A stretch of DNA of 7,023 nt from an uncultured Eubacteriales bacterium (GCA_902406135.1 CABPCX010000099.1:1-7023); one strand, 5' to 3'; numbered from the stretch's first letter, positions 1 through 6,095 are shown. Notes: generated by a model not told the origin, from the letters alone. Translations and numbers: made by a program.

Positions 1-680
1 ATCTGGTCTGAGATGGGTACCACGTCAACATCTCCCTTTATAACTGCCTGGAGTCCTGCCTGATGTGAACCTGAAAAACTTACGGCTTCAAAAAAGTCAC
101 CGTTTGTATGTAAAATATCTGAGTTTAATTCATCATCAGGGAAAGCTTTGATTATCTCCGCTGTAGGAACAAGGTTTCCTGATGTTGAGTCGGGGTCAAC
201 AAAGGCCATGGTCTTACCCTTGATATCCACAATTGAATTTATCTCGTCATTATCACTTCTTGTTATAAGAACCGAATGATATATGGCTTTTTCAGGGTCT
301 CCGTCTTCTGCCTTCATAACTATGGGCTCTAAGTCTGTACGCTCAACGCCTAAAGCAAGCGCCTGAGAACCCATATATGCCATATCTGCCTTTCCTGTAC
401 GAAGGGCTTCTATGATGGCGTTGTAGTCGCTGGCCTGGATTTCCTCAACCTCACAGCCTAAGTATGCGCTAAGGTCATCCGCAAGACCTTTACGGGCATC
501 CGCACTTTCAGTTGTTGATTCGTTGGGAGCATAGGCTATTGTGAAGACTCCGTCTTCTCCGGCAATTGATGCTGTTTCTTCTGAAACTTCGCCGCCGTTT
601 GATGAAGAACATCCTGTAATCATTGATAAAGCCATAGGTATTGTTAATGCAAGACTGATAAATCTGATATTACGTTTCAT
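1..680 (-). CDS. phnD: PhnD-type phosphonate ABC transporter substrate-binding lipoprotein (3' end outside window)
   Basis: Open from an ATG at 680 to the left edge: 226 residues without a stop, against roughly 300 for a full PhnD, so the C-terminus is missing. Residues 1-23 are a lipoprotein signal ending in the lipobox ITG-C, with Cys24 as the lipidation site and a Ser/Gly/Glu-rich tether after it, so the protein should sit on the outer face of the membrane. Family marks follow: AYMGSQALA at 101-109, GKTMAFVDPDSTSG at 155-168 and SFSGSHQAGLQAVIKGDVDV at 201-220. The STSG loop and His206 match the Ser/Thr/His group that holds the phosphonate group in PhnD proteins. An AGGAG lies 9 nt before the ATG (690-694). 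The gene starts 39 nt after the alcohol dehydrogenase stop with no terminator between, so it is the third gene of the phnX operon. Permease and ATPase genes (phnE, phnC) would be expected to the left. The ligand is probably 2-aminoethylphosphonate given phnX, but a phosphate or phosphite binder of the same fold is possible. Confidence 0.9.
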   Translation of the reverse strand, partial: MKRNIRFISLALTIPMALSMITGCSSSNGGEVSEETASIAGEDGVFTIAYAPNESTTESADARKGLADDLSAYLGCEVEEIQASDYNAIIEALRTGKADMAYMGSQALALGVERTDLEPIVMKAEDGDPEKAIYHSVLITRSDNDEINSIVDIKGKTMAFVDPDSTSGNLVPTAEIIKAFPDDELNSDILHTNGDFFEAVSFSGSHQAGLQAVIKGDVDVVPISDQ

Positions 681-719
681 TGTCACATTCTCCTTTTGCG
701 ATTCGTCATTTTTGTGTTA

Positions 720-1847
720 TTAATAGATTGTTTCAAGAATTTTTTGTATGTCAGCCGGCGTTATATCCACCGGATTATTGTCTGCACGTCCCTTTGTAAG
801 TCCTAATTCCGCCAGGCGGCCCAGTTCGTCATATTTTACATTCCATTCTCTAAGTGTCGCCGGAAGACCTGATTTTTTAAGAATATTTACTATATATCCT
901 TCAAGTTCGTCTCCGTCTTTTACTCCAAGCGCATCGAGCAGTTTTTCAGCATCGCTGATTTTAGACATATTTAATTTAAGTACAGGAGCAAGAAGCATAC
1001 TTACCGCTGCTCCATGGGGTATGCCATAGTGCATTGTAAGGGGATATGATATGGAGTGGCAGGCCGTTGTTTTTGTGTTGCTGAATGCAAGGCCGGCCAG
1101 CATACTTCCCTTTGCCATATCGTCATAGGCCTTTTCGCTTCCCTCAAATAATCCCTCTATGTTTCCTCTTATAGTCTGCACCGCATTTAATGCCAGAGCC
1201 CTTGATACACAGTTTGTTCCCCTTGCCCAGTAGCTTTCTACAGCGTGGGCCATTGCGTCGAGGGCAGAAGATACGGCCAGTTTCAAAGGCATTCCGCATG
1301 TAAGCTCAGGGTCTACCAATGCCGCATATGCATAATTATCGTGGTTTTCTATAGATAATTTCTGGTCTCTTGAAGGGTCCCATATGGTTGCCCAGCAGGT
1401 AACTTCACTGCCTGTGCCTGATGTTGTGGGTATTCCTATCCATCGTATTTCAGGTATTCCGTATTCCTTATTTTTAATTATTTTTCTAAGACTTTCTTCG
1501 TCTTCCATTTCTTTTCCGAAAAGACAGCAGAGGGATTTTCCTACGTCCATTATGCTTCCGCCGCCAGCTGCTATAACTGCTTCGGGTGAAAAGCCTTTTG
1601 TTCTTTTATATATGTCAAAAAGCTGCTCTACCGTTGGATTTGATGCCTGAAATATCTCTGTATGTATTTCAAATCCGTTTTCATTATTAAAAAGCTGTGA
1701 AAATGCAGGCATTTCAAGCACTTCTTTGCCCCAGGTAATAAAAAGTACTTTTTTATTTGAAAGGTTCAGCTCATTTAATGTCTCTGTTATATTTGATGCG
1801 CATCCCTTTCCCTGTATAGTTTTAACGGGATTATAATAGCGGTTCAT
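720..1847 (-). CDS. Iron-containing alcohol dehydrogenase, phosphonate-associated type (candidate phosphonoacetaldehyde or acetaldehyde reductase)
   Basis: The 375-residue protein is a complete group III (iron-dependent) alcohol dehydrogenase. The nucleotide-binding motif GGGSIMD is at 95-101, the family stretch TTSGTGSEVT at 141-150, and the four metal ligands are predicted as Asp197, His201, His264 and His278 (in ALDAMAHAVESYW, TACHSISYPL and YGIPHG). The ATG overlaps the phnX stop as ATGA, with GGAGG 7 nt upstream inside the phnX end, so the two are translationally coupled. A subfamily of these enzymes is known from phosphonate operons, and related enzymes reduce phosphonoacetaldehyde to 2-hydroxyethylphosphonate in phosphonate biosynthesis. 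Beside a hydrolase that releases acetaldehyde, an equally sensible role is reducing acetaldehyde to ethanol while reoxidising NADH. The sequence alone does not choose between these substrates. The family assignment is firm; the substrate is inference. Confidence 0.9.
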   Translation of the reverse strand: MNRYYNPVKTIQGKGCASNITETLNELNLSNKKVLFITWGKEVLEMPAFSQLFNNENGFEIHTEIFQASNPTVEQLFDIYKRTKGFSPEAVIAAGGGSIMDVGKSLCCLFGKEMEDEESLRKIIKNKEYGIPEIRWIGIPTTSGTGSEVTCWATIWDPSRDQKLSIENHDNYAYAALVDPELTCGMPLKLAVSSALDAMAHAVESYWARGTNCVSRALALNAVQTIRGNIEGLFEGSEKAYDDMAKGSMLAGLAFSNTKTTACHSISYPLTMHYGIPHGAAVSMLLAPVLKLNMSKISDAEKLLDALGVKDGDELEGYIVNILKKSGLPATLREWNVKYDELGRLAELGLTKGRADNNPVDITPADIQKILETIY

Positions 1848-2656
1848 CTTTCTGCCTCCATTTTCATTCTGCGGTTTATTTCATCAATGGCCTGAGGAAG
1901 GTCACAAATAGTATCTATTACTATATCTGCTCCTGCCTTTAAATATTTATCTGTAGTTTCCTTTTTAAGCTTTTTGAGCTTATCCGCATCCATTGTGTTA
2001 TATTCTTCCTCTGAAAGGCCTAAAAGATTTGAGCCTTTGAGTATGCCTATGCTCCAAGCTCCCGCATTTTTTCCTTCAAGAATATCTACTACCGTATCGC
2101 CTACCTTTACTACAGAGCAGGGAGGATATACATTAAGCTGTCTCATACATTCAAAGAGCATAAAAGGTGTGGGGCGGCTTGCTCCTGTAATATCAGGTGT
2201 AACAACACAGTCTGCCTTATATCCAAGCTCTTCTGCCTTGGGCACTACCTGCTTCATCATTTCAGAAGTATATCCTGTAGTAGATCCAATTTTGATGCCG
2301 TTTTCTCTGAGCTTTTTCACTGTTTCAACTACGCCTTCAATGGGAACGCTGTATCCTGCAACAACTTCATATAATGTTTTTTCAAATGTCTGATACAGGC
2401 TTTCCACATCATCTTCTGACCATGGTCTTCCGTATACTTCAAGCCACTGTCTGTTTCCTTCTTCTCCTGAAAGAAGTTCTCTTATATGTGATTTTTTCTC
2501 CATACCCATAGGGCGGTTTATTTCTTCTTTAGTAAGCTTAATTCCCGCTCCTGTAAATACGATGTCAAACACTCCGCTTGGTGCGCTTGAACCATAATCT
2601 ACAGTTGTTCCTGCCCAGTCAAAAACTATCATTTTAATGCTGTTATCATTATTCAT
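1844..2656 (-). CDS. phnX: Phosphonoacetaldehyde hydrolase (phosphonatase)
   Basis: A HAD-superfamily enzyme of 270 residues, the normal length for PhnX. It cleaves the C-P bond of phosphonoacetaldehyde to acetaldehyde and phosphate, the second step of 2-aminoethylphosphonate breakdown. The start of the HAD core, FDWAGTTVDYGS (12-23), carries the nucleophile Asp13. The cap-domain stretch RPMGMEKKSHI (48-58) carries Lys54, at the place of the Schiff-base lysine (Lys53 of the Bacillus cereus enzyme), with Met50 and His57 also matching. STTGYT (125-130), Arg161 and GDTVVD (186-191, Mg-binding Asp187 and Asp191) complete the active site. All known catalytic residues are therefore present. AAGGAG lies 7 nt before the ATG. 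It is the first gene of the phnX-adh-phnD operon. The partner transaminase phnW is not in the window. Confidence 0.96.
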   Translation of the reverse strand: MNNDNSIKMIVFDWAGTTVDYGSSAPSGVFDIVFTGAGIKLTKEEINRPMGMEKKSHIRELLSGEEGNRQWLEVYGRPWSEDDVESLYQTFEKTLYEVVAGYSVPIEGVVETVKKLRENGIKIGSTTGYTSEMMKQVVPKAEELGYKADCVVTPDITGASRPTPFMLFECMRQLNVYPPCSVVKVGDTVVDILEGKNAGAWSIGILKGSNLLGLSEEEYNTMDADKLKKLKKETTDKYLKAGADIVIDTICDLPQAIDEINRRMKMEAER

Positions 2657-2662
2657 TTCTAT

Positions 2663-2702
2663 TCTCCTTGCTTTTATTTGCTGTTTATTGCTGTTATTTG
2701 CT
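2663..2702 (-). repeat. Four 10-nt tandem units forming the phnX leader and ending in its ribosome-binding site
   Basis: Read on the minus strand, four consecutive decamers occur: AGCAAATAAC, AGCAATAAAC, AGCAAATAAA and AGCAAGGAGA. The last one contains the phnX Shine-Dalgarno sequence. The block is purine-rich, almost without U pairing partners for its A residues, and so should be largely unstructured in mRNA. It begins just downstream of a TATAAT, so it may make up nearly the whole 5' leader. Function is unknown; a translation-enhancing leader or a protein/RNA binding site are both possible. Confidence 0.75.
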
Positions 2703-2713
2703 TCTTTAAGCAG

Positions 2714-2719
2714 ATTATA
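2714..2719 (-). promoter_or_regulatory. Possible -10 box for the phnX operon
   Basis: A perfect TATAAT on the minus strand, about 58 nt before the phnX ATG, in a gap that must contain a promoter because a terminator sits further upstream. No good -35 is found at 16-18 nt (the sequence there is close to AGATAA), so the promoter would need an activator or the call is wrong. Confidence 0.35.
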
Positions 2720-2770
2720 AACAGTAAATACCCGTATTATCTAGCAAATTATCGTGAATTGTATGTAAAA

Positions 2771-2782
2771 TATACGTATAAA
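2771..2782. promoter_or_regulatory. Palindrome TATACGTATA, candidate operator shared with the DeoR-family gene
   Basis: A perfect 10-bp palindrome at 2771-2780. The plus-strand sequence TACGTATAAA (2773-2782) recurs exactly on the minus strand at 3692-3683 in the promoter of the adjacent DeoR-type regulator, and a GGA-ATAT-like stretch follows both copies. This is a candidate binding site; which protein binds it is inference. Confidence 0.4.
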
Positions 2783-2815
2783 ATCCACCGGAAATATTAT
2801 CTTATTTTACTTGGC

Positions 2816-2844
2816 AAAAATAAAAAGACCGCTTAAAGCGGTCC
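2816..2844 (-). terminator. Rho-independent terminator of the DeoR-family gene
   Basis: On the minus strand, a 7-bp stem GACCGCT/AGCGGTC (2827-2843, 3-nt loop) is followed by TTTTTATTTTTG. It lies about 30 nt after the stop of the regulator gene and separates it from the phnX operon. Confidence 0.85.
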
Positions 2845-2872
2845 TTAATTCATAGGCTGTAATTATCTGCAA

Positions 2873-3634
2873 TTATAAAATAGTAATACCCTTTTTCTTA
2901 TACTTTTCCCTTATTTCCGGAGAAATATGGTCGTCCATAAGTATCATATCCACCTGGTCTATGGACAAAGCTTTTTTCTTTGAGCACTTTCCCAGTTTGC
3001 TTGAATCCATTACTGCTATTACTTTCTTGGAATTTTTTGAAAGCAGCTGTAGTATGCTTATTTCCTGGAGTCTGAAATCCGTGTATTCATCATGATAATT
3101 GACTGCATTTATGGAAAGGAAGGCTATGTCAGGATAATACTTGCCAAATTCCTGTTCACATACGCTTCCGTATGTGGACCTCTCAAGGGAGTCAACAGTG
3201 CCTCCAACAGCTATAAGATGTATCGAAGGATTCTGCATCAAAATATTCACAGCAGCATAGTTGTTTGTAACAACGGTAAATTTTTCATTCAATGTTACAA
3301 GTTCCTGTGCCAGCACCGTATTTGTTGTTCCCGAATTAAGGGCTATTACATCTCCGCTGCGTATATACTCTAAGGCCTTTTTAGATGCTTCTCTTTTAAG
3401 CTCGCTGTTTATTATTTCTCGTCCAGTGAAATTGGAAAAAGAAATCATTGAATCAGGGAGACAGGCTCCTCCTCTAACGCATTTAATGAGCCCATTCTGC
3501 TCCATTGTTTTTAAATCTCTTCTCATCGTATCAACAGATACCTGCAGCTGCTGGCTGAGCTCTCCCACTTTGACCGTGGACTGAAGCTGAAGCTGCTGTA
3601 ATATCAATTCGGCTCTCTCATTGTAAATCATCAT
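2873..3634 (-). CDS. DeoR/GlpR-family transcriptional regulator, probable regulator of the phosphonate operon
   Basis: A full-length 253-residue DeoR-family protein. The N-terminal winged helix-turn-helix is at about 5-57, with the recognition region SVDTMRRDLKTMEQNGLI (33-50) and the wing KCVRGGA (51-57). The C-terminal ligand-binding domain shows SGTTN (101-105), VTNN (122-125), AVGG (142-145) and DSSKLGK (210-216), the motifs with which this family senses small phosphorylated metabolites. Two ATGs stand in tandem; the first (3634) has a GGAAGGG-type ribosome-binding site about 8 nt upstream. It is transcribed in the same direction as phnX and 216 bp upstream of it, but as its own unit with a promoter and a terminator. 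The neighbourhood suggests control of phnX-adh-phnD, with phosphonoacetaldehyde or another phosphorylated compound as effector. That role is inference; a sugar-phosphate regulator unrelated to phn is possible. Confidence 0.9.
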   Translation of the reverse strand: MMIYNERAELILQQLQLQSTVKVGELSQQLQVSVDTMRRDLKTMEQNGLIKCVRGGACLPDSMISFSNFTGREIINSELKREASKKALEYIRSGDVIALNSGTTNTVLAQELVTLNEKFTVVTNNYAAVNILMQNPSIHLIAVGGTVDSLERSTYGSVCEQEFGKYYPDIAFLSINAVNYHDEYTDFRLQEISILQLLSKNSKKVIAVMDSSKLGKCSKKKALSIDQVDMILMDDHISPEIREKYKKKGITIL

Positions 3635-3671
3635 TTGGTATCCCTTCCATTTAATTCATTTATGCATTTAT

Positions 3672-3700
3672 ATATTATCCGATTTATACGTACTCTTCAA
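3672..3700 (-). promoter_or_regulatory. Candidate promoter of the DeoR-family gene with the shared element in its spacer
   Basis: On the minus strand TTGAAG (3700-3695) and TAATAT (3677-3672) stand 17 nt apart, about 40 nt before the gene. The element TACGTATAAA (3692-3683) falls between them, where a bound repressor would block transcription. A perfect TTGACA lies further upstream (3715-3710) but has no well-spaced -10, so the exact boxes are uncertain. Confidence 0.45.
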
Positions 3701-3744
3701 TATCATTAATGTCAAAACTATGTAATATACAGCAAAAATCTGCA

Positions 3745-3785
3745 GAAAAAAGCACTCTTTCCCTTTTGGGATCAAGTGCTTTTTA
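3745..3785. terminator. Bidirectional rho-independent terminator
   Basis: The hairpin 3751-3780 has outer stem AGCACT/AGTGCT and inner stem TCCC/GGGA around TTTT, with a small internal loop. It is flanked by A6 on the left and TTTTTATT on the right, so it has a T-tract in either direction. It ends the minus-strand M16-dut-DUF378 unit and separates it from the DeoR gene. Confidence 0.8.
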
Positions 3786-3814
3786 TTGTTTCAAATTACC
3801 GAATTAAATTAGAT

Positions 3815-3837
3815 ATAAGTGCAGTAATGCCACTTAT
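3815..3837. repeat. Inverted repeat downstream of the DUF378 gene
   Basis: ATAAGTG and CACTTAT (7 bp) flank a 9-nt loop, 17 nt after the stop of the 70-residue gene. No T-tract follows, so it is not a terminator by itself; it may shield the mRNA 3' end or be incidental. Confidence 0.35.
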
Positions 3838-3853
3838 CAGAGTGTGCCTAAGG

Positions 3854-4066
3854 TTACTCTGCGGTTCTTCTTAAATGACCGTACATAAAAAGTCCGTAAA
3901 TTCCGGCAAGACCGACAACAGCAAATATTATTCTTGCTATCCAGTTGAGGCCGCCGCCAAAAATTGCGGAAACAAGGTCAAAATTGAAGAATCCGATAAG
4001 ACCCCAGTTAAGCGCTCCGACAATTATCAAAGTCAGGCAGATAATGTCCCAAAATCTTGAGCTCAT
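3854..4066 (-). CDS. DUF378 family small membrane protein (YuzA-like)
   Basis: A 70-residue protein with two predicted membrane helices, at about 7-27 and 43-62, and a basic tail HLRRTAE. The signature GALNWGLIGFFNFDLV (17-32) marks the DUF378 family, which includes Bacillus YuzA; members have no established function. AAGGAGG stands 6 nt before the ATG, one of the strongest ribosome-binding sites in the window. It follows dut by 65 nt without an evident terminator, so read-through from the M16-dut operon is likely, although a separate promoter cannot be excluded. The length is typical for the family. Confidence 0.88.
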   Translation of the reverse strand: MSSRFWDIICLTLIIVGALNWGLIGFFNFDLVSAIFGGGLNWIARIIFAVVGLAGIYGLFMYGHLRRTAE

Positions 4067-4131
4067 ATTACTCCTCCTTTATAAGAATTTTTACTTCTTC
4101 CTCGGATAAGTATCTGCCAAAATGGTGCTTT

Positions 4132-4581
4132 TTATACGCCCGAATGTCCGAATCCGCCATCTGCACGCTCTGTCTCATCAAGACTTTCACATTCTGTCCA
4201 TTCTACTCTCTCATAGCGGTTTATAACTATCTGGGCTATTCTGTCTCCTCTTTTTATCAAAAATCCTCTTTCGCCGTGATTGATTATTATAATTCCGATT
4301 TCTCCTCTGTAATCCGAATCAATGGTTCCGGGAGCATTTACAATTGTAATTCCGTTTTTAAGAGCAAGACCGCTTCTTGGCCTTATCTGTGCTTCAAAAC
4401 CTTCAGGAAGAGCTATTTTTATTCCTGTAGGTATAAGCTTTCTTTCTCCCCTTCTTATCATTATATCTTCATGTATGTTGGCATAAAGGTCCATTCCTGC
4501 CGCACCCTTTGACATATACGCAGGAAGCGGCAAATCCTTAGCATCATCTGTTCTGGTTATATAAAAATTGTTTTCCTTCAT
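4132..4581 (-). CDS. dut: Deoxyuridine 5'-triphosphate nucleotidohydrolase (dUTPase)
   Basis: A trimeric-type dUTPase of 149 residues, which splits dUTP to dUMP and diphosphate, keeping uracil out of DNA and feeding dTMP synthesis in the cytoplasm. All five motifs are present in order: GAAGMDLYA (26-34), [10 protein letters not shown] (68-77), [12 protein letters not shown] (82-93, catalytic Asp88), RGDRIAQ (111-117) and [10 protein letters not shown] (139-148). In motif 5 a His (146) stands where GFGSTG-type motifs have Ser. The ATG at 4581 lies inside the end of the peptidase gene, giving a 38-nt overlap. This start is preferred because GAGGGA sits 7 nt upstream and the N-terminus then has the usual first strand before the GAAGMDL motif. 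Confidence 0.96.
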   Translation of the reverse strand: MKENNFYITRTDDAKDLPLPAYMSKGAAGMDLYANIHEDIMIRRGERKLIPTGIKIALPEGFEAQIRPRSGLALKNGITIVNAPGTIDSDYRGEIGIIIINHGERGFLIKRGDRIAQIVINRYERVEWTECESLDETERADGGFGHSGV

Positions 4582-5830
4582 CTATCATTCCCTCAAAATC
4601 TATGTCTTCTATGTTTCCTACTGCTGAAAAACTGAACTGGTCCGCATCAAATATTTCATCTATAACATCTTTAACCGACGCATAATTTACCATATCCATT
4701 TTTTCTAAAATTTCTTCCATGGAAAGAACTCTTCCCGTAAGCACCATACCGCCTCCGTTGCTTGTAAGACGTCCCGCGGTACTCTCACTGCTTATAATAT
4801 AATTGCTTATTATCTGTTCTTTCGTAACTTCGATAACTCTGTCATCTATTTTTTCGTTTTTGAGCCTGCCTATCTCCCTGAATACGCTTTTGACAACTGC
4901 CTCTGTTTTCTGGGGGCTTGTACAGGCATAGACAGTCATAACTCCGGTATCACTGTATGCTGATGTATAGCTGTATATGGTGTAAACAAGGCCTTCGTCT
5001 TCCCTTATTTTCTGGAAAAGCCTTGAACTCATACCGCCGCCGAAAAGCGTATTGAGCACCGCAAGAGCATATTTATGCTGGCTGTCTCTTTTGGGAGCTT
5101 TAAATGTAAAACAGAGATGCACCTGCTCAACATTCTTATTTATCTTTACAACCGAAGGTATATAAGTAGCTTCAGGATATTCGGCTTTCACATATTTTTC
5201 GGTACTCCAGCTTCCGAATACAGCATTTATCTTTCTTATGATATCATCAGTATCAAAGTTTCCCGTTACCGCTACTACCGCATTCTGCGGCCTGTATGTT
5301 CTTTCGTAATATGATGTTATTATGCCCCTGTTCATATCCGCAAGAAGCTCCTTAGTGCCGCATATGGGCATTCCAAGGCCTGTTTCTCTCCATACAGCTT
5401 CCTCAAGGGCGTCATGCACAAGTTCCTCAGGCGCATCAAGGTACATATCTATTTCCTCTTCTATGACCTCACGCTCTCTCATAATATCATTTTCATCAAA
5501 TTTTGAATTCAATATCATATCGCTAAGTACATCAAGGGCATGGTCAAAATGTCTGTCCAGTACTCTTGTATAGTAGCAGGTATACTCCTTTGTTGTATAC
5601 GCATTTATCTGGCCGCCCATGGCGTCCATTTCTTCGGCGATTTCCTTAGCATTTCTTTTTTCTGTGCCTTTAAACATCATATGTTCAATAAAATGTGATA
5701 CGCCGTTTTCTTCAGGTTTTTCACATCTTGTGCCGGTATTTATCCATATTCCAAAGGCTATGGAGCGAACATATGGAATATTTTCAAGCACGATTTTAAG
5801 TCCATTATCCAAAGTAACTGTTTTTATCAA
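4544..5830 (-). CDS. M16 family zinc metallopeptidase (processing-peptidase-like, MlpA/YmxG type)
   Basis: A 428-residue protein of the pitrilysin/mitochondrial processing peptidase family. The inverted zinc motif HFIEH is at 46-50, and the third ligand is one of the glutamates in VIEEEIDMY (122-130), about 75 residues on. The C-terminal half has the substrate-domain marks [21 protein letters not shown] (about 263-283). The length fits the single-chain bacterial form that dimerises. No signal peptide is seen, so it should be cytoplasmic; the natural substrate in Firmicutes is not firmly known. Translation starts at TTG (5830). An in-frame TAA lies two codons upstream, AGGTGA precedes it at 7 nt, and the resulting N-terminus [13 protein letters not shown] is typical of the family, so the rare start is well supported. 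It is the first gene of an operon with dut. Confidence 0.93.
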   Translation of the reverse strand: MIKTVTLDNGLKIVLENIPYVRSIAFGIWINTGTRCEKPEENGVSHFIEHMMFKGTEKRNAKEIAEEMDAMGGQINAYTTKEYTCYYTRVLDRHFDHALDVLSDMILNSKFDENDIMREREVIEEEIDMYLDAPEELVHDALEEAVWRETGLGMPICGTKELLADMNRGIITSYYERTYRPQNAVVAVTGNFDTDDIIRKINAVFGSWSTEKYVKAEYPEATYIPSVVKINKNVEQVHLCFTFKAPKRDSQHKYALAVLNTLFGGGMSSRLFQKIREDEGLVYTIYSYTSAYSDTGVMTVYACTSPQKTEAVVKSVFREIGRLKNEKIDDRVIEVTKEQIISNYIISSESTAGRLTSNGGGMVLTGRVLSMEEILEKMDMVNYASVKDVIDEIFDADQFSFSAVGNIEDIDFEGMIDEGKQFLYNQNR

Positions 5831-5854
5831 TATTTATCACCTGCCAGTTTTAAT

Positions 5855-5883
5855 ATAATATCATGTTTAAAGCCTTTAGTAAA
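5855..5883 (-). promoter_or_regulatory. Candidate promoter of the M16-dut operon
   Basis: On the minus strand TTTACT (5883-5878) and TATTAT (5860-5855) are separated by 17 nt, placing the transcript start about 18 nt before the TTG codon. Boxes match the vegetative consensus at 4 and 5 of 6 positions. Confidence 0.5.
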
Positions 5884-5914
5884 TGCAAATATGTTAAAAG
5901 CGTCATACCGTCCA

Positions 5915-5962
5915 TAAGGCACAGGAAATATGTTCCTGTCTGCATATATCCTTTAAGGCACA
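5915..5962. repeat. Direct repeats TAAGGCACA flanking an inverted repeat
   Basis: TAAGGCACA occurs at 5915-5923 and again at 5954-5962. Between and overlapping the first copy is a perfect 7-bp inverted repeat, ACAGGAA (5921-5927) and TTCCTGT (5933-5939), with a 5-nt loop. The block lies upstream of both divergent genes. It matches no riboswitch or operator that I recognise. Confidence 0.5.
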
Positions 5963-5973
5963 TCTCTACAAAT

Positions 5974-6016
5974 GCCCATTTTCAGGGGCTTTTTTAAAAA
6001 TTTCTCAAAAGCCCTG
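5974..6016 (+). promoter_or_regulatory. Two overlapping, mutually exclusive hairpins (possible attenuator or weak terminator)
   Basis: Hairpin A is short: GCCC (5974-5977) with GGGC (5986-5989), followed directly by T6. Hairpin B is longer: CAGGG-CTTTT (5983-5993, one bulged G) with AAAAGCCCTG (6007-6016). They share the bases 5986-5989, so only one can form. Such a layout resembles a terminator/antiterminator, but no promoter upstream on this strand is convincing. Hairpin B could instead be a remnant terminator. Confidence 0.35.
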
Positions 6017-6039
6017 AATTTTATAACCATAATGTACCA

Positions 6040-6068
6040 TTGCATGCATACAAAGGAAGGTTTATCAT
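6040..6068 (+). promoter_or_regulatory. Candidate promoter of the CAP-domain gene
   Basis: TTGCAT (6040-6045) and TATCAT (6063-6068) stand 17 nt apart, giving a start near 6075 and a leader of about 45 nt. The -35 match is weak (TTG only), the -10 differs at one base. Confidence 0.4.
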
Positions 6069-6072
6069 ATAG

Positions 6073-6095
6073 CTGTAACAAAAATGTAACAAAAA
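6073..6095 (+). repeat. Perfect 11-nt tandem repeat, Pho-box-like
   Basis: TGTAACAAAAA occurs twice in tandem (6074-6084, 6085-6095), preceded by C at 6073. Written as CTGTAAC-n4-ATGTAAC it has the 7+4 layout and 11-bp period of a Pho box, but the same bases may simply be an A-rich mRNA leader, since it lies at or after the predicted transcript start. Confidence 0.55.

Noticed and set aside
541..723. Short plus-strand open frame at the phnD start
   Set aside because: It is antisense to the PhnD signal peptide and N-terminus, which have a lipobox and a ribosome-binding site.
1974..2393. 139-codon plus-strand open frame
   Set aside because: It lies antisense within phnX, whose frame shows all catalytic motifs; the plus-strand product has no recognisable motif and no ribosome-binding site.
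2663..2702. CRISPR-like array
   Set aside because: Units are only 10 nt, contiguous, without spacers, and there are no cas genes.
2671..2702. Pho box upstream of phnX (CTGTTTATTGCTGTTATT on the plus strand)
   Set aside because: The repeat period is 10 rather than 11 nt and the block is better explained as the decamer leader repeat lying downstream of the likely promoter.
4057..4512. 151-codon plus-strand open frame
   Set aside because: It is antisense to dut, which has all five dUTPase motifs; the plus-strand peptide is low-complexity Ser/Tyr/Phe-rich, a typical shadow.
5890..6020. Known riboswitch (c-di-GMP, T-box, preQ1) upstream of the CAP gene
   Set aside because: The conserved core sequences of these classes could not be found by eye on the plus strand; only generic hairpins are present.
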